A stretch of 64,000 nucleotides of DNA from Armigeres subalbatus (GCF_024139115.2 NW_026942913.1:806001-870000); one strand, 5' to 3'; counted from the stretch's first letter, positions 20,801-31,222 are shown. Numbers and translations: made by a program. Notes: generated from the letters alone by a model not told the origin.

Positions 20801-23518
20801 CTTGATCATAGAATTTCGAATTTTGCATCAGTGCCCACTCCTCTGCACAACTTCTTTATTTAACCATTTTGAAACACGCAGGGCACCTACTCGTCCTGCG
20901 TAGTGCTGGATCCCACTCGTCCGCACAATAGAGGTAATAAACTATAGAGGACGCTTGTCGCTGTCGTCACTGGCGAAACATCTTTTGCTGGCGAGGATAG
21001 GGCACTAAATGTCAACAAAGGAAAAATCAGAACGTTTTGACAGTTAGGTACCCAACATGTTTGGGGACGATAACAAAGGGAACCGCAGCGACAATCGTCC
21101 TCTATAGTTTATTACCTCTATTGTCCGCACATTTTCTCCATTTTACTTTTTTTTTTCCTTTTTATTGCAAACGGGAACCCACTCGTGCCGAATGCTTTTT
21201 TTTAAACAGGATCCCACTCGTCCTGCATTTTAAATTTCGTGCCGGAACCCACTCGTCCGCACTTTTTTTTCTTTCTATAATGCAAGGAACCCACTCGTTC
21301 TTGCATCGTGCTGGATCCCACTCGTCCGCACATTTTTTTTTATTTTTTTGTTTTTTTTTTGCAAACGGGAACCCACTCGTGCCGAATGCGATATTCTCTT
21401 TCATATTTCTTTTTTTTTTAATCATAAATTGTAGTAACCTACCGTCCACGCTATGTCGTATCACAGCAGCCGAATGTTACTTTTCCGCCTGAACCGCACA
21501 AAACGAACCGACCACTTCAAAATTCGTCAATAGACTGATGATCATCTCGGGGATGAATTTTCATCTCGCATGATTCAAATAGAATCTCTAACACTCACAC
21601 ATGCAAGATCTTGCTCTTGCTTGGTCAAATTCCTCTATGTGACACAAAAACATTAAAGCTATCAGTACACTGTTTGTCATAGACGAATCCAAGTAAAAAT
21701 AAGAAGAAGACACACGACGGTGTTAACTTTGACAGATCCTACAGCACAGCATAGGAAGATCATTTTAAAATGCTTATAATAAATTCTATACAAATTGTAA
21801 TTAAAATCTGAATAATGTAGGGTTCGGAAAAAGTTCTGAATTACATATTCGGAAGTTTATCTCATTTTTTTGAATATTTTCCAAAAATGTATCTATCATA
21901 CAGTTCAGAACTTTTTCCGTATCATGCTTCAATCAGATTTTAATTACTTTTTATCTAGAATTTATTATAAGCATTTTAAAATGATCTTCCTATGCTGTGC
22001 TGTAGGATCTGTTAAAGTTAACACCGTCGTGTGTCTTCTTCTTATTTTTACTTGGATTCGTCTATAATGACAAATATTTGTCAAGTCAGCCTGATATCCA
22101 TGTCGATTTCTGGTCAGTCTGACAGATATCCGGATAAACTTGACAAATATTTGTCATCATGACAAACAATGTACTGAGGGCTTAACCCATGCAAACGTTA
22201 ACTCTCCCTCTCTCTTGAATATTCGAATTGGGGTGCATGCATACTTGCATTTCGAATCATTCATTTTGTTCTAGCTTATGTAAGTCCATTCACTACACTG
22301 ATTCGAATCAATCTGTCTCGTATGGGAAATATTATACTTGTTCAATAAAATTGGGCGTTTTCTATTTTGAATATCAAATTAATTCAAGGAATTTCACATA
22401 TTGTCCTCATTAAAATCAACACTCGAATCTTGCACTCACCATAGACTCTACAATATTTACAAAACAAAATAGTAATTCCGAGAAGTTCTGGGATAGTGAT
22501 TGGCCTCACCTGTCAGTAATCTTTTCAATCCACATTTTTCGGCAAATATCAGTCGGCTGAATCAACACTCGAAGCTCTTGGAGAATGGTCGGTATATAGC
22601 CATTCACATCCATGCCCCATCCAATTACCACTGCCAGCTCATCAGGACAGCTCACCGTAATGCTACTATCTATTAAGGAAGCTGCACTTAGGGAGTCTAC
22701 AAAAAAATTCTCGGCAATTTGTACAACCGCCACATCGTAGACAAATGTTTCGGAATCATATTTTTCGTGAAGAATCAACTGCACTGCATGAAAAATATAT
22801 CCACCAGCCAACCTATGCGGGCTGCCACCACGAAATGTTATCTGCATCAGAAAAGAAACCATGAATTATGAATTCTGTTAAGTGTAGTTTAGTAAAGTAA
22901 TTGAACAACTCAGTTGAATTCAATTGTTTCCCCAAACGATAATAGTGTTCAATTTTTTTTAAATTCAAATGAGTTTAATGCGGGTGTTAAATCGTAAAAT
23001 TCGCATTTAAGTGACTTTATCGATTCACCTGAATTCTCCACTTCGGTTGTTATATTCAATATATCAGTTCTTTTTTTTAATATCCAATTTACCCAAGAAG
23101 CCGAACTTCCATCATCTAGGCAGTGCGCTGCGGTAAGAGCCCATTTATTTGCAATAATCGTAGCACCACAGATATGTACTCCACCATTTCTCAGCGACAA
23201 TTGGTAGGGATACAGCTCGATAGCGGTTGAGTCCCCTCCTACAATGAAGGGCTGTGTATCTGTCGAGGAATCGTATGAAACAGGGTCCGCGATCACCGGA
23301 TTTGGAGGCCACAATGAGTATTTGCGAAGAAGTGTAAACAGAGCCGGTGTTCTTCGATGATGTTGTATATATATTGCGTCATCTATGGTTAGAAAACAAT
23401 TCACTTCATACATCGACACGAACTTCACAACATTAGATATTTAATTACCGAATATAGAACCACGAATGCTGGTACTAACAGTTAAAAGCAACACACAATA
23501 GCCGATCCGAAACTTCAT
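14811..23518 (-). CDS. Trypsin-like serine protease with a 7.5-kb transposon-filled intron
   Basis: Minus-strand exons are 23518-23449, 23382-23093, 22841-22510 and 15006-14811, all GT-AG, joining to 295 residues. Exon 1 encodes a signal peptide. The mature start IVGG (70-73) follows Phe69, not Arg or Lys. The triad is His110 (TAAHC), Asp156 (DVAVV) and Ser248 (GDSGGP). Asp242 corresponds to trypsin Asp189, but the residue equal to Gly226 is Ala (PAVF), which should narrow the pocket. Intron phases 1, 0, 2 equal those of the protease at 3087-4228, so the two are paralogues, now convergent. Intron 3 (22509-15007) holds an LTR element, several MITEs and a pseudogene fragment. No lesion was found in the exons, so the gene may be active. 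Loss of correct splicing across the large intron is the main doubt. Confidence 0.85.
15204..15737. mobile_element. TA-flanked MITE in intron 3 of the protease
   Basis: The left end GGGGAAGAGGCCCCAAAACG and the reverse complement of the right end GGGGAAGGAGGGGCAATATG share a GGGGAAG start and related G/C pattern, and both abut TA. The motif GGCGTTTTGCC recurs inside in both orientations. No coding capacity. Confidence 0.5.
16014..16263 (-). pseudogene. GC-rich coding fragment with an in-frame stop
   Basis: In AT-rich intron DNA a 250-bp island has strongly G/C-biased third codon positions in one minus-strand frame. The frame starts at an ATG (16263-16261), runs about 37 codons (RHHLEQRHGGRP, then SPTRLSQSG), meets a TAG where CAG would be a one-base change, and continues for more than 40 codons rich in Tyr, Asp and Pro (QPVVYQELNSDHYP, then PTKLPPSKLG). 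It resembles a cytoplasmic tail of a receptor, but I cannot name the parent gene. A competing open frame exists with poorer codon use. It is probably a captured or retroposed fragment. Confidence 0.5.
16583..16743. mobile_element. Small PIF/Harbinger-like MITE
   Basis: About 160 bp with ends GGCTTCCCCAGAC and, reversed, GGTTCCCCCAAAC, and TTA on both sides (16580-16582, 16744-16746). The inside is rich in GCGAT/ATCGC words, like the Harbinger MITE at 45179-45318. A 3-bp TTA target and G-rich ends suit PIF/Harbinger elements. Confidence 0.5.
16744..17030 (+). repeat. LINE 3'-end-like repeat, copy 3
   Basis: Matches 5345-5720 from TTCCAATAAAATTCC through the ACATTGAGGTTGGAGAGC motif to AAATGCACGGTCATCATGCC. 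The tail repeat is short here. It abuts the small Harbinger-like element on its left. Confidence 0.55.
17425..17735 (+). repeat. Diverged relative of the 46-49 kb tRNA-like repeat unit
   Basis: The order of motifs is the same as in the array: GTTGCTGATGAAG, then ACTAAATACTCA, then GACGGAGGTCCT, then a tRNA-like stretch (ATAGCTTAG and GTCTAGCGTACTGG) and GGTTACCCTCCAATAC. The tRNA-like part is degenerate (B box GGATCAAACCC). This shows the unit is a dispersed family and not only a local satellite. Confidence 0.6.
17736..18246. other. Intron DNA with a long C tract
   Basis: AT-rich DNA with a run of about 14 C at 18103-18117 next to T-rich sequence. No gene. The right edge (18242-18246, ATATT) is the target duplication of the LTR element. 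Confidence 0.5.
18247..18721 (-). repeat. LTR, uninterrupted copy (3' LTR in element orientation)
   Basis: 475 bp, TGTCG at the left and CTACA at the right. At 18453-18456 it carries the intact TTAA site that is filled by a foldback element in the other LTR, which makes it an internal control for that insertion. Confidence 0.85.
19801..20034. mobile_element. Foldback MITE inside the LTR element
   Basis: Ends TTCTAGGAACTTTTTTCAAA and its inverted partner at 20010-20034 match almost exactly and are followed inwards by GGCG and CGCC. About 234 bp, no coding capacity. The flanking duplication is unclear. Confidence 0.6.
20876..21395. repeat. GGAACCCACTCGTCCGCAC repeat block in the LTR interior
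   Basis: About eight spaced copies of a GGA(A/T)CCCACTCGT core, each followed by a CCGCA or TGCA word and many separated by T8-T10 tracts. The spacing is irregular. A nested element interrupts it at 20926-21126. It lies directly inside the 5' LTR in element orientation, where leader sequences of LTR elements lie. Minus-strand translation gives a repeated DEWVPAR-like peptide, probably fortuitous. Confidence 0.65.
20926..21126. mobile_element. Inverted-repeat insertion in the leader repeat block
   Basis: Ends CAATAGAGGTAATAAACTAT and the inverted copy at 21104-21123 match perfectly over about 27 bp and are flanked by TCCGCA on both sides. The 6-8 bp duplication fits a hAT-like or related element. 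About 200 bp and non-coding. Confidence 0.65.
21454..22452 (-). repeat. LTR, interrupted copy (5' LTR in element orientation)
   Basis: Same sequence as 18247-18721 but split by a 525-bp foldback element at a TTAA site (21653-21656, 22182-22185). It lacks one CGCAT of a CGCATCGCAT pair present in the other LTR. Confidence 0.85.
21657..22181. mobile_element. TTAA-targeted foldback element, 525 bp
   Basis: Flanked by TTAA on both sides. The other LTR has a single TTAA at the same point, so the insertion is proven by an empty site. The ends are related inverted repeats (TCAGTACACTGTTTGTCAT on the left, TCAGTACATTGTTTGTCAT on the right). Inside, arms of about 180 bp (near 21680-21850 and 21905-22065) pair with each other. 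TTAA targets are used by piggyBac and Kolobok-type transposases. There is no coding frame of its own. Confidence 0.85.
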
Positions 23519-24639
23519 TGTAACGTTGATAATGAATCGCAAGCGCAAACCTCCTACCGGCCGGAAAATTTGCGACTAATAAGTAGTTCAGCAGATGTTC
23601 CATACCGTAGCCTGAGTATTTTTTTTTTAATTGTTGGGCGGCCATACAGAGTATCCTATAGATATCCCATTCCCCGGTATTATTCAGGTTATCTATGGTT
23701 TATTCAAACAAGGTGCAATAAAGCGTCTTAAATAGCTCTCGTCACTGTTTAGTGACCATGCGTAGACATTCCAGCTTCACCAGTGAATACATAATGCCGT
23801 TCAAACCCCCACAGGAAATAATGTGTTGGGTAAATATTTGAGCGGCTCGGTTGTATGAGACAATAAGACTTAGCTGAAGCTATGAATGAACGAGCAAAGT
23901 TGTCAGACCGTATGAAAATGTACCAACTTAAAATACAAAAATTAAAAATTTAAAAAAAATCTTTCGAATGCACCTCATTTGTTCGAATCGTTTTCCCAGT
24001 TGATTTTGCTGCCGTTGTAAACGAGAATGTGGATTCACTTTCGTTCGGAAGACCATATAAACAAGAATATTGGTGATATGGTGAGTACTTTCAGCAGAGT
24101 CGCCTTTCGGTCTCATGCAAAGGTTTTGAGATGAGAAAATTATTTAGAGCTTTTTAGTGGTATGTCTTCACTTGTCATAAGACGATTCAGTACTAGTTAT
24201 CCTATTAAACCCTCTCTTTCCACTACTTTTTTCAACGATTTCAATAGGAAGGAATCATCTATCTAAAAATGCTGGAACAAAAGTTATTTGGTATAGCTAA
24301 AATTAGTGGAAAACGAAAAAAAAGGTTTTGATTGTAAATCAATAATTACTTGATTGTTTTCAATAGTCTCACTATTTTTGCTCAAAATTGATTATATTTG
24401 CAGTCTAATGAAACCATAAAGTTGTGCCAAATACTGCTTTTTGTTGTTGAAATAATTTAATGAATGTTGGAAGGTGCAAATTTGATGGAGGTCTACAGCT
24501 ACCATGTGCAGGGAAAGGTTAAGTCCACCATTTGAGTGTAAATAACATTACAGATGCGCAGCGCCGTAGCGTGTGGTGAAATACCCCCTTCTACAGGGGG
24601 CACCCAATTTGAGATAAATTCACACAATTTATGCATACA
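23519..24639. other. 5' flank of the minus-strand protease, no other gene seen
   Basis: Immediate upstream DNA of the protease includes a GC-rich patch (CGGCCGGTAGGAGG on the minus strand). I see no clear TATA box and no repeat with defined ends. Short frames here lack support. Confidence 0.4.
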
Positions 24640-26440
24640 AAAAGGCCAGTGTCTTATCCATTCAGCACGGTTCATGGCTCCACGTCGCCAACCACTCAGT
24701 CTGTGCGCCTCGCCGTTTTGTGTTCGTCGGATCGCTGTCGAGAACCATTTTCACCGGATTACTGTCCGACATTCTGACTAGGTGCTCGACCCACCGCAGT
24801 CGTTCGATTTGAAAGGTGTGAACGATGGGTGGTTTTATCAACAGCTGATGCAACTCGTGATTCATTCGACTGCTCCACGTACCGTCCGCCATCTGCACCC
24901 CACCATAGAACGTACGATTTTCTGCCACAATGCTTCTCCGAATTTCTCTGCTGCTATCGTTATCGGAGGTCACCAATGAGCCCAAGTACATGAATTCTTC
25001 AACCACCTCGATATCGGCACCACCAATAACTCTATTTATTTCCTACAGGTGGCTTACAATGTCCTCTCTTCAGCCTCTTCCTATCATGTACTTCGACTTC
25101 GACGTATTGATGACTAGTCCAATCCATTTAGCACAGAGAAACAGACGTCTCACTCAACACATGTTCCATCGTTCACCTTTTAAACGGTGGATTCAAATTT
25201 TTGTAGGTGGTCAATCGGCCACCGATGGCGCTTCCATCGGATTTGCTTGTGTTTGACGTTTGCACTACCGCCATCTGGTTGCCGTTTGACCACAATAACA
25301 CTGCATTTAGCACTGGGCGATAATGCTTCCGTGACGATGATTTTGATTGCATTTTGTTCTAAGTGAGACGTCTGTTTCTCTGTGCATTTAGCTTCCCTTT
25401 TCAGTCTAGTGTAGGCTTCCTCCATCCTCTCAAAGTTAGACCGTTACAAATTTCCACGCCCGTTTGTATCATGCCTTGTTTGCGATCGTGCGGTTTTGCA
25501 GCAATCTCGCCCGTGCTACATTCTTCTCCTCAACTAACTGCTCACATCCAAGAAACGACTGGTATTACGACGATACCAGTCGTTTCTTCGATCCGCGGGC
25601 ATCATTCCTAGTGCAGCAGTTGCGGTGCTGCCAATAGCGGATCGAATATCTGTTGGAAAAGCTGCGCCTAGCTGCTCTTCCGTTGGGAGTACCACTTCCA
25701 GCTAGCCTACAGTCTTGAAGCTGCTCAATGTTTAGCCGCGGCGTTTGACGCGTGTTGTACACGGTCGAGAGTTTTGAGCGCAGGCATACTGCAACGAGGT
25801 AGTGGTCGGATGCAATATTCGCACTGTGGTAAGTGCGGACGTTCGTATGTCGGAGAATAATTTATCGTCGAATCGATACGATATGCAGACTATCCGGTCC
25901 GATCACCGATCTATACATTTCCTCCCTTCCTACCTGAGCGTTCATGTCACCGGGCAGGGGGCATCCATCATATGTCTGCTCCAGCTGCGCATAGAATGCT
26001 TCTTTCTCGTCGTCGGATTTCCCTCCATGTGGGCAGAGCACGTTGTTGATTATATCTTGCACATCCTTGCGTTGATTGGCTGCCACACGATTATGAGTTG
26101 GCGTATCTTCCTCAGCACTATGATGTCGGTTTCCAGCTTGTTTGTGGTGCCACAGCTTTGGTAGAAGTTAGCCGCTCGATGCCCGCTTTTCCACACTTCC
26201 TGTCCAGTCCAGCAGATTTCCTGCAGCGCTACGACGTCGAAGGTGCAGGAATGTAATTCATCGTAGTGTGGATGTAATATCCTCTCGCAACCTGCGAAAC
26301 CTATTGACTTACAGTTTCATGTTCCAACCTTCCGATCGTGATCCTTTATTCGTCACCAAGGTCCTTTTCGATTGTTTCGAGTCGTATTATCTTCTATGTC
26401 GTTCGTAATTATTTGTTTTACGGGCGGGTTATACTACCGT
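24640..26440 (-). mobile_element. RTE copy C, internally deleted
   Basis: Minus-strand RTE fragment. From about 26440 it carries the 5' untranslated part, the endonuclease and linker (to about 25440), then jumps to the late RT segment FERMEEAYTRLK, so the RT core is deleted. The C-terminal part follows to about 24650 but lacks the (TAA)n tail. A 253-bp element sits in it at 25132-25384, and a 16-bp inverted duplication lies at 25550-25588. It provides an empty site for the foldback in copy A. Confidence 0.8.
25132..25384. mobile_element. 253-bp MITE with 7-bp target duplication, copy 1
   Basis: Inverted ends CACAGAGAAACAGACGTCTC match perfectly at both sides and are flanked by CATTTAG (25125-25131, 25385-25391). 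The surrounding RTE sequence is contiguous when one CATTTAG and the element are removed. An identically sized, inverted relative lies at 34078-34330. Non-coding. A 7-bp duplication is uncommon and leaves the superfamily open (P, hAT or Dada-like). Confidence 0.88.
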
Positions 26441-27170
26441 CGGACGCATGAATGTCACATGTTACAAACGAGAAAAATGAGAAAAACGCATTTGAAGTTT
26501 CAAAATGCATTCATCCTATTATTACAAAATTTCGCTTTTTTATTGACTTTAACTCAATAATCCAAAGAATATTCATATTCGTTGGGACAGACTCAAACAT
26601 TGCCAAAAACAACCATTTTTTCCACGTTTTTTCAATCAAAATCCGAATGTCACATTTATGCCGCGAAATTCACTGGCCAGGCGAAACATGTACGCATATT
26701 TGTCACACCGTGAACTGAGAGATAGTTGTTGTTGATTTGTTTTTACATTTCGCGGGCGACGATTGTATTTCTTTGGTGTGATTTTTCGCTGTAGAAGTGG
26801 AACCGGAAATGGAATATCCAATACAGATGGCGAGGAATCGGAAGTCCGATTTAAAAAATGACACATGTGAGGTGATCGTTTTCCGTTTGCGGAGCCGGCA
26901 AACGTTCCATTACCAGTCCCAGAGGTTGACCAACCGGTTCTTAGCGGCAGTAGCGTAGTTTCCTTACCAAGGACAAGGACATGCACTGCATCTTCAACGT
27001 CCAAAGGAATCATGACTATCTTATTGAGATGATGTTGACAAAATGTTACCAGGTGAAGCAGTTTTTTCTGTGGATTTGCAAAAAGTTCTCAATTATTTAT
27101 AAGTTATGAACTTATGTTCCATTAGGTCATACAGCTTCCACGGTTGGTTGGATTGGATTGTTCAAGAGCA
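26441..27170. other. Unassigned DNA with a weak minus-strand open frame
   Basis: A 125-codon minus-strand frame (27013-26636) shows moderate complexity but no motif, signal or splice partner. The motif GAATGTCACAT occurs at 26451 and 26643. I record it as unassigned, possibly part of an old element. Confidence 0.3.
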
Positions 27171-27171
27171 T

Positions 27172-27395
27172 TATTATCAATTCAGTAGAGAACCGAATTA
27201 TAGCCGCTAATGAAGATGGGTTTTTCTCACAAGCCATACGTTAAACCTAACTTCGGAAGTGGTGCGCTGTTTTCATTTGGTGATGCGCTATATAGCGCAC
27301 CACTTCCGAAATCAGCTTTAACGTATGGATTGTGAGAAAAATCCAACTTCGTTAGCGGCTATAACTCGGTTTTCTACTGAATTGATAATATTATC
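27172..27395. mobile_element. Foldback element with about 95-bp arms
   Basis: The arm at 27175-27275 (CAATTCAGTAGAGAACCGA through CGGAAGTGGTGCGCT) is complementary to 27290-27390 with a few mismatches. The centre is TTTTCATTTGGTGATGCGCT. A related fragment lies near 14520. No target duplication was certain. Confidence 0.7.
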
Positions 27396-27889
27396 TCGTA
27401 AAGGCTGCTGGTCTTTAATAAGAGCTTTACGCCTGTTGGCCCCTACATACGAGCATTCCCATTGTCTGCGTGCATTTGGTCCGAGTCAATTAATGGTCGC
27501 ACAGCCAACGAAATCCCTAGCTGTTTTTTTTTTTCAAAGTTATTATGAAGTACGCTGACCTGAAGACCATTATCTTTTGGCTGGACAATTGTTGTTCGCA
27601 AAATAAGAACTGAAATTTATTCAACACATTACCCTACTGATAAACAGTAATGAAATTCAGGTCGAGCGCGGTCGAGGTGGAGGCCGTTCATGTTATACTT
27701 GGAGAGGTTCTAGACAATATAATACCTCCCCTCTTCTTTCATAGACAACCGTCCTTATAAATTCTGAAAGTAGGTAAAGACCTTGCATACTTACCAGCCA
27801 TACCCTTCTAAACTACCCACGTGTATTGTGGATAACCCTAAAATAATGGAATTTTTCACGGACGGTCCTCAGGACACATCACGCAGTGC
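27396..27889. other. Intergenic DNA, no gene seen
   Basis: AT-rich DNA with a T run near 27525. The left target TA of the next element is at 27890-27891. Nothing else is supportable. Confidence 0.4.
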
Positions 27890-28757
27890 TACACGGAGAA
27901 AAAACTTTGGTAAAATCAACCATATTCACGTTTACTTCAACCAAAAATTTAGGTTGAATAATGCACAAGCAAAATTATAGTTTGATTTAATCACTTTGAT
28001 TGGTTGAAACAAACTAAAATTCAATATTGTTGATTTGGCAGCTTTTCGAATGAAACAAACAAACATTGGTTTGAAACAACCAACATGTTGGTTGTTACGT
28101 TTGACAGCTTTCGAAACAACCCAAAATAATGGTAATTTTAAACAAGAAAATCAAAGTTGAACCAACCATATATTAGTTTAATTTAATGAAGGCGATATGG
28201 TTGAAACAACCAACCGGTTGGTAGGCGAGCTTTTTGTTTTTTATTTATTTTTCATATTAATGGATACAAAGAAAACAATTTACAAAGTTTATTTAAATTA
28301 TTTAATAGGAAAAAAAACTTACACATATTTAAAACAAATGATATTTGATGGTAAATACAATAAAACAAAATAAAATATTAATATTGATTCCTCCGATGTG
28401 CACAACAATCCGTCTCATCATCTGTTTCCTGAGGTCCGGAAAATATTTCACCTTTGAGAAGAGAGATATAATTATTCGTCGTTGAACTACACTTTGTTCC
28501 GTTCATTTTTTACCTGATTCATGCACATCCAGATGCACACATAATTAATAACACATATATGTAACACATCGAACCGAGTACAATCCATTTTTATTTCAAT
28601 GCTGGAAAAAGATAAAAAATCTCATTGTATTAAAGAATGATCTTGTAAGATAACAAAATACATACTTACAACAAGCAACGAGTCGAAGAACATAATTTTT
28701 GAAAATTTCATAATATACTCACAACATTTTTCTACTTGAACTAAAAGGCATTTTGTA

Positions 28758-31222
28758 CACGGTTAGAAAAAAGTACCTAATATTAGGTACTTTTCACTCA
28801 AATCGGGGGTTCAGTGTGGGAACCCAAAATTAAGTATTTTTTTCTTGAAATTAAGTGAAATTCACTTAATATTAAGTAAAATATCCAGTTTTCCGCGAGC
28901 GGTAATGGCCGCCAGCTTGCTTGCGGTTCAGTCTCTGATTTGACGTGTCTGGAGGTCAACTGCACCCACCGCTCCGAGCATTCTGACCAATGTTGCGTAT
29001 AAGAAGGTGCTGATTCAGTGAATTTAAGCCTTCTTATACACCACATTGATCAAAATGCTCGAATGGTGGGTGCAGTTGACCTCCAGAAACGTCAAATCAG
29101 AGACTAACCCGCAGGCAAGCTGGCGGCCATTACCGCTCGCGGAAAACTGGATACTTAATTTTAAATTGAAATTAACCAAAAGTTAGGTAAATTTCACTCA
29201 ACTTTTGTAAACTTGAGATTACTCAACGTTGGGTTCCCACACTTTAATGCCCTTGTTGAGTGGTTTTATTTATTTATTTATTTATTTATTTAATCTTCAA
29301 CTTATTGTTGTACAGATTGAAACTTATACTATATGGAGGATCCTTCGTTTATATGTAGACTTACTTAAGCCGAAATCATACACTTCACTGGTTTCATTAA
29401 ATGCACGGCAGCACGAATTCCACGCTTTGTTAAAGCTATAGTTTGTGCTACGGGTAGATTGCCTTAGGAGCGGGTTTTGACTTAGTTGTCGTTGAGGAGC
29501 ATGAAAGTTTACTTGGCTTAGAAGAGCGCTGCATTCAACATCCCCGTTGAGAAGTCCATAAACATAGAGCCGTTGTAGAAGTTTTCTCCTAGATGCCAAT
29601 GTCTCCAGAGAAATTAGCCGGCATCTTTCTTCATAAGGTGGTAAGTTGGCGAAATAATTCCAGGGCAGCACACGTAAAGCGTATCGGATAAAATTCCGTT
29701 GGATAGCTTCTATTCGGTCGGTTTGTGTGACGTGGTAGGGTGCCCAAACAACTACAGCGTATTCCAGCAGGCTACGAACGACGCCACAATATATAGATTT
29801 GAGCGCGTAAACATCCTGGAAAGCGTTTGTATTCCTTTTAACAAAGCCTCAACAGAGCATAAGCTTTAGCTGTTACCGTCGTGATGTGCTCATTGAATCT
29901 CACTTTGAGTCTATTACTACTCCCAGGTCCTTAACCGTGCTAACTCGGAGAAGATTGTTGTTTCCCATTGAATAATCAACATGCAGGGATTACGCAAGCG
30001 GTTGAAAGAAATGACACTACATTTGGAAATGTTAACCTGCATGCCATTCAGAGTGCACCAGTAAAGGAGAGAGTCTATGTCTTGCTGGAGTGCACAACAA
30101 TCAAGATTAGATCTAATCACACGAAATATTTCCAGATCATCGGCAAACATAAGTTTCGAGGATTTCAGACGAGTTGAGAGGTCGTTGACAAATAGGATGA
30201 AGATTAACGGTCTTAAATGACTTCCCTGGGGAACCCCTGATGGTATTTCGAAGCTGGGCGAACTGATTCCATTGATACTGATGAAGGCGATCAATCAAAT
30301 ACGACTGCAGCCATTGTGTAGCCCAGTCCGGTAGTCCCATACGTTTCATTTTGTCGACAACGAGCCCATGAGGAACCTTATCGAACGCCTTGCTAAAGTC
30401 CACGTAGATGCAATCGACTTGTCGTCTTTTCTCGATTGACTTAATCAATGAGTTGACAAACACCATGAGGTTAGTGGTTGTAGATCGTTTCCGCATGAAT
30501 CCATGTTGATGCTCGGTAATCATTGGACGAATCGCGTGGTACATAACATCATAGACCATTTTTTCGAGCACTTTGGGTAAACAGTTTAGAATAGAAATTC
30601 CACGATAATTCTCCACGTTATGTATATTCCCCGACTTGTGTATAGGTGTAATTGATGCAACCTTCCACGCTGACGGGAACACTCCACTGTTGAGGGAACG
30701 GTTGAATATGATTGAAACTGGCGAAGCTAAAGGCGCAGCAAATTGCTTGATGAACGATGGCGGTAAACGGTCAGGGCCGGGGCATTTCGAAGCATCCACA
30801 TATGAAAGAACTTTCTGGACTTCATCAACTGAAACATTCAATTGCGGCAGATGAATATTGTAATGTGCTAAACTACTCATCCAATCCCGATGTTCTTCAG
30901 GTGAATGAGCAGGGGGGACATTCGAAAACACGTTCTTGAAGAATTCAGCGAATAGGTTGGCAGCACCTTCCGCATTATCGGCGTTGGTTTCCTTGAAGTA
31001 GACATTCTGTGGGACACCGTTATTCCGTCTAAGCTTTTTCACATATGACCAGAACGACGACGGATCTCGTTTTGCATTTGATTCGTTGCGCTGTATGTAT
31101 TCGTAGAAAACTCTGTTCAGCTGGGATGAATAGTGCTCTTCATTTTATGACAACAAGGGGAAGAGGGAGGGAAATGCAAGAGAAAAAAAGTACCTAAAAT
31201 TAGGTACTTTTTTCTAACCGTG
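28758..31222. mobile_element. Inner TA-flanked foldback element split by a LINE
   Basis: Ends CACGGTTAGAAAAAAGTACC are identical on both sides and flanked by TA (28756-28757, 31223-31224). Inside, arms at about 28881-29010 and 29025-29152 pair over roughly 125 bp (for example GGGTGCAGTTGACCTCCAG), and a further pair GTGTGGGAACCCAA/TTGGGTTCCCACAC lies outside them. The right side is interrupted by the LINE at 29263-31145. Confidence 0.8.
29263..31145 (-). mobile_element. Jockey/CR1-like LINE fragment, 5'-truncated and frameshifted
   Basis: Minus-strand reverse transcriptase. Motifs in order are KCPGPDRLPPSFIK, NYRGISILNCLPKVLE, QHGFMRKRSTTTNL, YVDFSKAFDKVPHG, SGVPQGSHL and MFADDLEIF, then a C-terminal SFNKAWNSCC segment. 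The 3' end is (AAAT)n at 29263-29295. Indels near 30290 and 29915 break the frame, and the 5' end is cut near 31145. A functional copy would make an endonuclease-RT protein; this one cannot. No target duplication was found. Confidence 0.8.

Larger units (their letters stand above)
18247..22452 (-). mobile_element. Non-coding LTR retrotransposon with 5-bp target duplication
   Basis: Two long direct repeats (18247-18721, 475 bp; 21454-22452, 470 bp after removal of a nested insert) start with TGT and end with ACA and are flanked by ATATT on both sides (18242-18246, 22453-22457). They differ mainly by a 5-bp indel and at least one substitution, so insertion is recent. A purine-rich tract (AGAAGGGGACGAA on the minus strand) abuts the left LTR, which places the 3' LTR at 18247-18721 and the element on the minus strand, the same as the host gene. 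The 2.7-kb interior has no gag or pol frame, so it needs enzymes from another element (LARD or TRIM-like). The primer-binding site could not be assigned. Confidence 0.88.

Noticed and set aside
21162..21464. Repeat-rich minus-strand frame in the LTR interior
   Set aside because: It translates the GGAACCCACTCGT repeats and T tracts as Lys runs; not a gag-like protein.
26636..27013. 125-codon minus-strand frame
   Set aside because: No start context, family or neighbouring exon; kept only as unassigned DNA.
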